64,000 bases of DNA from positions 558,001 through 622,000 of the forward strand of contig FP929003.1 of the NCBI GenBank assembly GCA_000196815.1, written 5' to 3'. A program made the translations under genes and the position numbers. The notes below the pieces were generated by a model. The model saw only the letters and a program-made list of their open reading frames with translations. It did no database searches and was not told the origin of the DNA. Positions 26,321-33,652 of the stretch are shown here, piece by piece. The DNA is from Nitrospira defluvii (lineage in GTDB: Bacteria; Nitrospirota; Nitrospiria; Nitrospirales; Nitrospiraceae). Positions within the stretch are counted from its first letter, which is position 1; every line of letters starts with the position of its first letter.

Positions 26321-26902
26321 GCGTCATCGCTGGAAACAGCACTTCTACCGGATTCTCTAGGGAAAAGAGTGGGTTAGATTAGCCGCTGGCTCTGCGGCAA
26401 GTCAAGGCGAAAAGACCCCGCGGGCGCGGCGGCGAGCCCAGTCTCGGTGCTCGCAGACCGCGCACCAGGATCACCCTCAATTTTTCAGGAGCGGGCGATG
26501 CTCGGTCCATGCGCGCAGTCGAGTCTGCACTCGCCGCTTCGCCGCCGGTAGGAAAACAAGAGGGTGGGTCCTGTCGCGGCGAACAGCCACATCGAGTTCG
26601 GGGCACCCACGACTAGCCCTCCCGATTCCCCGATCTCTCGACCTAGGTTCCTGGCCGACTGATCCAACAGATCATGAATGGCTTCAGCCTAGCAGTGCTG
26701 GCCTCAGAACGGCCTGGTCAGGCCTTGGAGTGACTTAAGCACCTCACCGACTTGGCGAACTCATCGCCTGACATCCCTCGCAGTAGGGCGAAGGTTGCCA
26801 TGCTATTCGGCGCACCTTTCAGTCAAGATCGAAGTCTTCCGCGCGATGACGGGGGCAATGGCACGGGGAGGTGGCCAGGTGAGGTGGGCTGCACCGGGAG
26901 GT
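26321..26902. other. Intergenic region, 582 bp
   Basis: Lies between the midA-nuo operon start and the 3' end of the BLUF gene. Apart from the promoter candidate at 26376-26405 I see no RNA gene, repeat or coding frame with convincing composition; short open frames here have no Shine-Dalgarno and no recognisable content. Confidence 0.4.
26376..26405 (-). promoter_or_regulatory. Candidate sigma70-type promoter for midA-nuo operon
   Basis: Read on the minus strand there is TTGACT (26405-26400) and TAATCT (26381-26376) with an 18-bp spacer, placing a start site near 26369, about 50 bases before the midA start. The -35 is 5/6 to consensus; the -10 is only 3/6, so the call is tentative. Confidence 0.35.
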
Positions 26903-27319
26903 CTACATCATTTTCTTAAAGATCGTCAGAAGCCGTTGGCAATAGGTGGGATCGGACGAGAATTCGGCCTCGGTCAGCGGCCTATTCAAGAACTCGTTGT
27001 ACCCGGGCAGCGATCGTACCTCGGGAGAGTTGAGATCACGAAACCCCATAGACCAGTTGGGAAATTGTCGTGCCGATATGGTTGTCTGCAAGAGCGTGAG
27101 GACTCCGGTATGTCGCTCATCCTGGTAGATTTTGGCGTAGAGGTTCAGCACCGTTTGTTCCTCGCCCTCGAGCGCCTGCATAAAATTTCCATTTTTATAG
27201 AGCAAGAGTCCCGTGATGCCTAACCGACTGTTGTTGGCATGGCAGGAGGCGAGCAGGTCGGTGAGTTGAGATGGAGAAAACAGTCTCGTAGCGGAACTGG
27301 CGTACACGAGGCAAAACAT
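26903..27319 (-). CDS. BLUF-domain blue-light sensor protein
   Basis: 138 aa, a stand-alone BLUF domain. FAD-site residues can be placed: Tyr6 in LVYASSA, the Asn pair (HANNSRLGITGLLLYKNGNF, Asn ~29-30), Gln48 in FMQALEGEE, and the NWSMGFRDL segment (~90-98) with the Trp/Met involved in signalling. BLUF proteins sense blue light through a Tyr-Gln hydrogen-bond switch around flavin. No output domain is attached, so it probably acts through a partner protein. A Shine-Dalgarno (GGGAGGG) precedes ATG 27319. Soluble. Its neighbours are remnants of mobile DNA, so no partner is evident. Confidence 0.9.
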   Translation of the reverse strand: MFCLVYASSATRLFSPSQLTDLLASCHANNSRLGITGLLLYKNGNFMQALEGEEQTVLNLYAKIYQDERHTGVLTLLQTTISARQFPNWSMGFRDLNSPEVRSLPGYNEFLNRPLTEAEFSSDPTYCQRLLTIFKKMM

Positions 27320-28137
27320 CAGGCCCTCCCTGAGACGGTGATTCTGCGATGGTCAGTCGTAACAGAAAAACTCGCAACCTGTCACGAAGAGGCCTGCGAG
27401 TCGTAAAACTACTCTGGGGCCATTCTGGCGCTCAATCAAGTCAATTTAACTTTTTCTTCCTGCTCCTCGCTGCTCCGTTTGTGTCACTGTCTGCTTGTCC
27501 GTCTGGTCATCGGCCTGTGTCTTCTGAAATGAAGGGAAATCGGGTCGGGAGTCTTTTATTGGGAGGCCAATGGCCTGGTGCTCGAAGGTGGCCGACCCGT
27601 CGTCCCCGTCTCGCCGCTGGTGAGCTTGCCCATCATGTGTTGAATCGTCACGCGGGCGGATGAGGGGCCCTCCGATGCTCGCGGAACGCGCGCCCCCGGA
27701 AGGCACTCGTTCGACCTGTGCCGCCATGTTCGGACCGCCTTGAGTCCGACGCCACAGACTCCCTCATCACCAGCTATGCCTACGACCTGGTCGGCAACTT
27801 GACCACTACGACTGGGTGGCCAAGAAGCAAATGGTGCCAGGAATGGTTTCAGGCACTTCCGTGGAGCGCAATGTGTGACGGGTTCAGCTCGGGTTGGGCG
27901 GAAACCTGGCGGTGGGGCGCTCTAGCCTGGAACGAAACGAGATTCAGGACTGTAGGCGAGTTGAACCAAAGATTCCCCACCATCGGCTTCGTCCCGCCCC
28001 TGATGCAGGTCTCATCAGGGGCGGTAACACCTTGGTTCATACGGGCTGATAGTGCTGTACTCGGACTTAGAACCTAAGATGAAAAGGTGATATGACTCTC
28101 CTGCTTTTACAGCCCCAGTTGGTTTGGAGGACATGCG
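27320..28137. other. Gene-poor accessory stretch, 818 bp
   Basis: Contains the BLUF gene leader, an RHS/YD-repeat remnant at 27718-27816 and a Shine-Dalgarno (GGAGG at about 28126) for the broken CHC2 gene. No other frame looks like a real gene; codon use and amino-acid composition of the open frames are unlike their neighbours. Confidence 0.45.
27718..27816 (+). pseudogene. RHS/YD-repeat remnant
   Basis: A short frame reads DSLITSYAYDLVGNLTTTT, a recognisable YD repeat (Y-x-YD-x2-GN) of RHS-type toxins/cell-surface proteins. The sequence loses that character immediately downstream (Trp-rich, unrelated residues to the stop at 28077), and no upstream repeats remain. I take it as a fragment left by deletion or transfer. 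Confidence 0.5.
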
Positions 28138-28255
28138 ATGCCCTTTCGTATTCGAGACGTATCCGAACAGCCTTTCGATCTCAGACGGTCACGCCGGATC
28201 GTGCGGCATGTCGATATTGTCAAAGTCGTAAGGCGCTATATAAAGCTTGGCGGTT

Positions 28256-29269
28256 TCAAGTTCCAAGTGCAACGGGTGAATAATGACGCAACTGCGCATA
28301 GACCTCCAGGGGCGTGGCGAAGTGGAGACATTTCCGTGGGCGGGTGTTCAGCCGATAGGCGATGGCGTTCAATTCCCGTTGGGTATAGCGCGACAGATCG
28401 GTGCCCTTCGGCAAATACTGACGCAGGAGTCCGTTCGTATTCTCGTTGGTTCCCCGTTGCCAGGGGCCATGGGGATCGGCAAAAAAGATACGGATCGTCA
28501 GACGCGGTGCCAACCGTTCGTGAGCGGCCATCTCTTTGCCCCGATCATAGGTCAGGGTGGAGCGCAGCGCGGCTGGCACGTGCCGAAGCTTCTTGGAGAA
28601 CCCGCGATAGGCCCTCTCGGCATCGGTGCCCTCCATTTTCGCCAACAAGACCAGGCGGGTAGTCCGCTCAACCAGTGTGCCAACGGCCGATCCATTGCGA
28701 GCACCTTTGAGCAAGTCGCCTTCCCAGTGTCCGGGCATCGTCCGGGTCGCCACTTCAGCAGGGCGTGCGGCAATCGGGGTCATGTTGGGAATCTGGCCAC
28801 GGCGGTCGGTCCCTCGTGCGCGTGGCCGGCGCGTCTTGCGTGCCTGACGCAGGGCCGCCAACAATTCAGTCCGCAAGGCGCCACGTGGCAGCACGTACAG
28901 GCCTGCATAGATGGTTTCGGCAGACAGCCGCTTCCTCATGTCGTCAGGATACATGCGGCGGAGGCGTCCAGCAATCTGCTCGGGCGAGCACCCTGCCGCC
29001 AGATGCCGCTGGACGTACTGCCACAACCACGGGTCGAGGAGTTTTCGAGGTCGCCGTGGGTGATGAGCTCGGATGCCTGCGTGGCGCTGTGCCGTACAGG
29101 CCCGATAGGGACAGCCGCGTGTGGTGTTCCGGGCCACCTCGCGGCTCACGGTGCTCGGGGCTCGTCCCAAGATCCGCGCCATCGTTCGGAGCGAATGGCC
29201 ATGGGCCAGCCCCAGACTCAACGTTTCACGCTCTTCAGCACTCAGGTGTGTGTACGCTCTCGTGTGCAT
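28256..29269 (-). CDS. IS30-family transposase
   Basis: About 337 aa from ATG 29269 (MHTRAYTHLSAEERETLSLG; an ATG at 29287 adds six residues). It has the N-terminal HTH (HSLRTMARILGRAPSTVSRE, ~residues 24-43), a second helical DNA-binding region, and a DDE catalytic core: GHWEGDLL (first Asp, ~180), TYDRGKEM (second Asp, ~238) and GTNENTNGLLRQYLPKGTDL (Glu, ~273 on), the typical IS30 pattern. Cuts and moves the element through a circular intermediate in this family. The stop codon (TGA, minus strand of 28256-28258) lies just outside the inverted repeat, so translation ends in host DNA. The frame is intact, so the element may be active. Confidence 0.9.
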   Translation of the reverse strand: MHTRAYTHLSAEERETLSLGLAHGHSLRTMARILGRAPSTVSREVARNTTRGCPYRACTAQRHAGIRAHHPRRPRKLLDPWLWQYVQRHLAAGCSPEQIAGRLRRMYPDDMRKRLSAETIYAGLYVLPRGALRTELLAALRQARKTRRPRARGTDRRGQIPNMTPIAARPAEVATRTMPGHWEGDLLKGARNGSAVGTLVERTTRLVLLAKMEGTDAERAYRGFSKKLRHVPAALRSTLTYDRGKEMAAHERLAPRLTIRIFFADPHGPWQRGTNENTNGLLRQYLPKGTDLSRYTQRELNAIAYRLNTRPRKCLHFATPLEVYAQLRHYSPVALGT

Positions 29270-29312
29270 GGCAACACCGTAGCCCATTTGGGCTGGCAGT
29301 GTTGCACTTGGA
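28262..29312. mobile_element. IS30-family insertion sequence, ~1.05 kb
   Basis: Bounded by inverted ends TCCAAGTGCAAC (28262-28273) and GTTGCACTTGGA (29301-29312), 12 bp perfect, with a GT dinucleotide on the outside of both ends that may be the target duplication (the family makes 2-3 bp). It contains one transposase gene on the minus strand and interrupts a CHC2 zinc-finger gene. Confidence 0.8.
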
Positions 29313-29814
29313 GTTAGACCTCAAGCTTTCAAAACAAGGCCCCTTGTTTGTCGGTCGATGTCCTTTGTTACGACATCGCACTAGAACAAAAAGAGGGCCA
29401 TTTGTCGTGTCATCGGAGCATGGTGAGTTCTATTGCTTCGGATGTGGGCACAGTGGGTCTGTTCTCTCTTTCGTCATGATGACGGCGGGACTTTCGTTCA
29501 TCGATGCCGTGCGGCATTTGGAAGAGAAGTTCCTCTCTGCGCGCTCCACCTAAGGATCTGAAATTCTGATCACGCACTGTTCATCTCATAGCTGCCTCTG
29601 TCGTTTCTCCCTCAACAATTGGTAAACGCCGCGATTCCGAACTGCCCCTCAACCGCAGGCAAAGCGGTTCACATCTCTTTGGTCCCTTCGTATCCGTTGC
29701 CACCGATCTAGGCGTAGTCCTTCCATCTGCTACACTTGCCCATAGTTAGCCTGGTGGATTCGAGCGGGCAGCGCTTCCAACTGAGAAAGGAGAGGTGATC
29801 ACATCAAACACACC

Positions 29815-30237
29815 TTGTCAGACCCGTTCGTGCCACAGCCAGATGCAGAAAAGATCGTCCAGAGTGCAAAGAGCGCCATTGCGAAAATCTTGAAGATGGG
29901 TGAAGACGTTCTTCTCGAACATCGGAGAGCCTTACTCTCCCGAATGATTTGGAAGATTACTGAAGCCCACGGCAAGTACACTACACGCTATTGCTCCGGC
30001 GCAGCACGCAATGATGGAGGTAAGCTGCGACATGAGCATGTGACACCAAGAAAGGTCTTAATCGATCGGCTTTTGAACAATCCTTCGGGTGTAGAACGCA
30101 TTCTTCAAGACGCGATCGCCTGCACGGTGACAGCCGAGGAACACAGCCGCCTCTCAGGCGTGCGGGAAGAGCTCTGCGGCTGGGATCGGTACAGCAGGGC
30201 CAAGATAGAAGTCATTGATCGAGCAAAGGGCAAGTAG
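29815..30237 (+). CDS. Hypothetical protein with HEH motif
   Basis: 140 aa if begun at TTG 29815. A good Shine-Dalgarno (AGGAGAGG, 29789-29796) is too far from the TTG (~18 bases) but ideal for an in-frame ATC at 29803, so an unusual start or a mutated ATG is possible. The protein is helical and ends soon after LRHEHVTPRKVLIDRLLNNP (~residues 71-90), whose His-Glu-His resembles HNH-type nuclease or related metal sites, without a complete second half. No signal peptide. It sits alone in the accessory patch. Function not assigned. Confidence 0.55.
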   Translation: MSDPFVPQPDAEKIVQSAKSAIAKILKMGEDVLLEHRRALLSRMIWKITEAHGKYTTRYCSGAARNDGGKLRHEHVTPRKVLIDRLLNNPSGVERILQDAIACTVTAEEHSRLSGVREELCGWDRYSRAKIEVIDRAKGK

Positions 30238-30811
30238 TTCATATGATGCTTGTCCTAAATATCTACTGCCGGGGCATAGCTATTGAGTTGGACCGCTTTG
30301 TTCTGCCCGATTGCGCAGGGTCTGAACATGAAGCAGATGTTATCAGTGGCCCGGCTTCCTCGTGCAGGGAGGGCGCCGTATTGCCGACACGTCGGCCGCT
30401 CTCCACTTCCGGAGCTCGCCCTGCGGCACCACCTGGAACCTAGGAAGATCGGCTGAAGCCAGCCGGTTTTGCGGGACACGCGAACGAAGAAACCCTCGCC
30501 GCGCGGTGTGCTCATGTGCATTTCAGCTGTTCTCGCCCTCCGTATCGATTCCGATACAACCTGCCGGACGATGAGATACGTCGCGCCGTGTGAATCCCGA
30601 GCACACGGTCAAACACGTCCATTCGCATGTTTGTGAAATCACGATCAGTGAGTGCCGTTCATTCTATCGGCATGTTGTTTGCTTTTTGGTCTTGCGTGCG
30701 TGAACACCGGTCGCTCCATTGCCCGACACCGTGCCGAGGACACTCTCTATAGTCGCACACGGCCTTGCGCGGGCGAGTGACCTCATGACTCACAAACCAA
30801 GGAGGGTTTCC
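30238..30811. other. Intergenic region, 574 bp
   Basis: Lies between the HEH protein and the metalloprotease. The only supported element is the strong Shine-Dalgarno (AAGGAGGG) at 30798-30806 for the downstream gene. Open frames on both strands lack ribosome sites and recognisable sequence. I see no RNA gene or repeat. Confidence 0.4.
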
Positions 30812-32974
30812 ATGAACGCACCGCGCGCCGATCTCATTCCCAACCCAGTAGGTCCGTTCCCCCCGCTCCCTCAGCCGCTTCCGGAGGTACCCATCCCACA
30901 ACCACAGTCTGTTCCTCAACCGGGCCTCGAGCCGCTTCAACCTTTCCCAGTTCCTTTCCCTTGGCCGCCATTGAAGTTTCGGAGTGTGCGTTGCGGCTGC
31001 TATCTGCTCAATTACAAGCCGTCGGGGAGTCCCTTGGTGACCTATGACGGCACGTTGCGTGTGGAGTGTCATGGCAGCGGCCGAACAGCGAGCGGCGACC
31101 TGTATCAACGCCCGCTCATTTGGTTGCCGTGGAAACCGGGATTCCCGCCGATTCCCTCTTCCCCTTTACTCCTCCCGGGCCCCAGCCCGAGCGCCGGGAT
31201 CCCTATTTTGTCCCGAGGCCGGTATCGGTACTACCTCCGGGTTACTCAGATTCTCGAATATTTTACGATCGGGACCAGCTTCACGCTCGGCTTCGAGATG
31301 TGGCGCTTCACGAAGAGCGCTGGAGCGTGGAGTACAGGCGGCATCTGGACGAACGAGGGCACCTTTACCGCGTTGATGTCGTGGCAGACGGCCCCGGCTG
31401 GCTACCCTTCCAGCAGCGATTACCTAGCAGGCGATGTCAAGAACAGCAGCGGCACGGTCGTCGGTCGGCTGACCATGGGGTGGATTTCGGCCTACCTGCG
31501 GAAGGCGACGATTGAGATCGACCGGGTAAGCCAGTCCGAATCGCCGCTGCACAACGGTGCGGGCGTGGATTGGAAGGCGATCGGCGACGGCATCGGGTGG
31601 GACATCACCGTCGATCAGAGTGACAGCAACCTGGTCGAGCCGAGCGGCGAGTCCTGGTCGGATGCGGAATGCCATGCGGCCATGCTGGCCAGGCGGGATG
31701 CCTCCAACCTGGACGCCGAATGGCGCTATCATGTCCTGTGTGTGCGGCGATTGGATTCCACCTCCCGCGGCATCATGTACGATGCATATGGGGGCGATTC
31801 CAATAATGTCCCTCGGGAGGGTTGTGCCATCGCTTCGCACTGGACGGTTCCTACCAGTGCGGAATGGGGCTTGGTCAAGGGGTTGCGCTTCGGTACGGCG
31901 ACCTCCCCGTATTTTCGAACGGCGGTCCACGAAACGGGCCACGCTATGGGGCTGTACCACAACACGAGTGACAATGGCTTTATGAACACGACCGACGTCA
32001 TTGCCAACAACTCCTTGTCCCCGGGGAGCGTAGCGTTTCCAAACAACGTGCAATGGTCGTATCATGCGGACGACGCCAAACGGTTGCGGCACATTCCGGA
32101 TATTTATGTCCGTCCGGGCGGGACGCCGTTCGGCACCTCCTACTCGACGACGCCGATCAGCCCGACCGACATGGAATTGTACGTGGAGGGCCTCGTGCTG
32201 ACGGTCACGCCGGTGCATGCGTCCGCGCCGCTCGGCGCACCGATCCGGCTCAACCTCGAATTGACGAACACGAGCGACGAGCCGGTGCCCGCCCCGGCCA
32301 CCCTCTCCATGAAGAGTGGGTTCGTCCGAGGTCACGTGACCGACCCGGCGGGGACGGTGCGTACGTTTTCGCCGATCATTCTCTGCGTGGAAGACCATCC
32401 GATGGTCACGCTCAAGCCGCGGCACAGTCTCCGGAACTCGTTGACGCTCCTCCGGGGCTCTCAAGGCGCGCTGTTCCCCATGCCGGGGGCCTACCGCGTG
32501 GACGTGGAAGTCCATTGGGATCAGGGCGGGGTCGAGGTCGTCACCACAGGCTCGACTGATGTGATGGTGTCGTCGGCCAGCGACGAGGCACACGCACAGG
32601 CGGCGCTGAAGGTGCTTTCCACGCCCAATACGCTGTTGACGCTCGTAGTTGGGGGCGACCACCTGAGCGACGGGATCGAGGCGATTCAGACGGCCTTGAA
32701 GAACCCGGTGCTTCGGCCTCATTATGCCTATATCGAGGCTAAGCGTCTCGGCGAACGCTTCGGCACACGCAAGGCGAACCTCAAGGCCGTTGCCGATTTG
32801 CTGGATGATGCGGTCGTCATGAGTCCGGCGGAAATCCGCCGGGCGGCCGAATTGACGAAAGCCGACGCGAGCGACGGCGCCGCGAAAAAGGCGATCGCCA
32901 AGAGGCTTAAGCAGAAGGCGACGGGTTTGAGAGGCGATGAGGATGTCAAAGCCGCGGTGGAGTCGATCCAGTAA
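30812..32974 (+). CDS. Large metzincin-type zinc metalloprotease
   Basis: 720 aa from ATG 30812, which has AAGGAGGG 5 bases upstream; the frame is open earlier but lacks such a site. The N-terminal ~60 residues are strongly Pro-rich (PLPQPLPEVPIPQPQSVPQP) with no obvious signal peptide. A middle region (~residues 100-250) is Trp/Tyr-rich and beta-like. The zinc motif HETGHAMGLYH (HExxHxxGxxH, ~373-383) followed by DNGFMN, a candidate Met-turn, marks it as a metzincin. Beyond ~440 there is a beta-sandwich-like domain (LRLNLELTNTSDEPVPAPA-type) and a C-terminal helical region. Proteases of this kind are usually secreted; the lack of a signal is odd. Substrate unknown. Confidence 0.8.
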   Translation: MNAPRADLIPNPVGPFPPLPQPLPEVPIPQPQSVPQPGLEPLQPFPVPFPWPPLKFRSVRCGCYLLNYKPSGSPLVTYDGTLRVECHGSGRTASGDLYQRPLIWLPWKPGFPPIPSSPLLLPGPSPSAGIPILSRGRYRYYLRVTQILEYFTIGTSFTLGFEMWRFTKSAGAWSTGGIWTNEGTFTALMSWQTAPAGYPSSSDYLAGDVKNSSGTVVGRLTMGWISAYLRKATIEIDRVSQSESPLHNGAGVDWKAIGDGIGWDITVDQSDSNLVEPSGESWSDAECHAAMLARRDASNLDAEWRYHVLCVRRLDSTSRGIMYDAYGGDSNNVPREGCAIASHWTVPTSAEWGLVKGLRFGTATSPYFRTAVHETGHAMGLYHNTSDNGFMNTTDVIANNSLSPGSVAFPNNVQWSYHADDAKRLRHIPDIYVRPGGTPFGTSYSTTPISPTDMELYVEGLVLTVTPVHASAPLGAPIRLNLELTNTSDEPVPAPATLSMKSGFVRGHVTDPAGTVRTFSPIILCVEDHPMVTLKPRHSLRNSLTLLRGSQGALFPMPGAYRVDVEVHWDQGGVEVVTTGSTDVMVSSASDEAHAQAALKVLSTPNTLLTLVVGGDHLSDGIEAIQTALKNPVLRPHYAYIEAKRLGERFGTRKANLKAVADLLDDAVVMSPAEIRRAAELTKADASDGAAKKAIAKRLKQKATGLRGDEDVKAAVESIQ

Positions 32975-33071
32975 CACCAGCCTCTCGACTGCCTGGTTGA
33001 CAGCTATCGTATGGATGCACGTCCCCGGTGTGGCCATTCCGGTCATGCCGGGGACGCCCTTGGAGGACCGT

Positions 33072-33377
33072 ATGTCAGAATCATTGGCTCCCCACGTGTT
33101 GCTCGGTCGGTGGGAAAAGCTGCCGCATTCTCCCTGTGCTCAGCGGTACCCTGACACCCTCGAGTTTCGTGAACGCGGCCTCTACGTCGGCCGCTCCGAT
33201 CCGCCCGGCGCGTTTAGCCTGTGGGATGCAGGAACGTTCGAGCTGCTCGATCCGCAGCACCTTCGACTCTCAACGGCCAATGATGCGCTCGTCACCTATG
33301 ATGTCTCCTGGCAACAGGACCGGCTGACCTTCGTCGATGCCGATGGATGCGAGTTCGCATACCGCAAGATGACCTAA
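33072..33377 (+). CDS. Small hypothetical protein (lipocalin-like beta strands)
   Basis: 101 aa from ATG 33072, chosen because GGAGG lies 5 bases upstream; the frame extends up into the metalloprotease end but without a site. The chain alternates short strands (LLGRWEKLPHSP, YPDTLEFRERGLYVG, GTFELLDPQHLRLS, ALVTYDVSWQQDRLTFVD), which suggests a small beta-barrel or lipocalin-like fold such as those in META/DUF-type proteins. No signal peptide. It follows the metalloprotease by ~100 bp on the same strand and could be an inhibitor or partner; that is speculation. Confidence 0.6.
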   Translation: MSESLAPHVLLGRWEKLPHSPCAQRYPDTLEFRERGLYVGRSDPPGAFSLWDAGTFELLDPQHLRLSTANDALVTYDVSWQQDRLTFVDADGCEFAYRKMT

Positions 33378-33541
33378 GGGGCGGCCACCTGACAATCGAA
33401 CCACGGACTCGAAAAAGGGGCGACTATTTTAGTCGTATCAAGACGGGCCGAGCTGGCCTTGCGGCGCGAGTGGCGGAAGTTCGGGAACCGGCAAAGCGAA
33501 AGCGCGACGTTCTGTTTTGCAGACAGCGAGCACTGTTCGAA

Positions 33542-33572
33542 GTTCCGCTGTGAGCTATGCTCACAGTGGAAC
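33542..33572. terminator. Bidirectional hairpin between convergent genes
   Basis: A near-perfect 14-bp inverted repeat (GTTCCGCTGTGAGC, 3-base loop, GCTCACAGTGGAAC) lies between the convergent 33072-33377 gene and secA. There is no clear T-run on either side, so a terminator role is inferred from stem strength and location. Confidence 0.5.
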
Positions 33573-33652
33573 GAGTTGCGCAGCTGGGGCAAGCGGAGCG
33601 CTGGCCAATCGAACTTCCGTCCGAAGCGACGCAGGTCGGTTCGGCCCGCCTG

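Larger units (their letters stand above)
28138..29553 (+). pseudogene. CHC2 zinc-finger (DnaG-like) protein gene disrupted by IS30 element
   Basis: The 5' piece (28138-28261, start ATG 28138 with GGAGG upstream) reads HVDIVKVVRRYIKLGG, like the start of a primase-type CHC2 zinc finger. The 3' piece (about 29314-29553) reads KLSKQGPLFVGRCPLL, then EFYCFGCGHSGSVLSFVM and GLSFIDAVRHLEEKF before a stop, which is the second half of the same domain (CFGC pair plus the helix after it). An IS30-family element lies between. The first metal pair is degenerate (CPLLRH instead of CPFH). The intact gene would have made ~110-120 aa. Related small CHC2 proteins occur in mobile DNA; the function is unknown. 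The two pieces partly overlap in content, so the event was not a clean insertion. Confidence 0.55.

Noticed and set aside
30659-31108. 149-codon minus-strand open frame in the metalloprotease 5' region
   Set aside because: Overlaps the better-supported plus-strand gene and has Arg-rich shadow composition.
31424-33046. 540-codon minus-strand open frame opposite the metalloprotease
   Set aside because: Arg/Gly/Asp-rich shadow; no start signal, and the plus-strand protein has a zinc motif and a strong Shine-Dalgarno.
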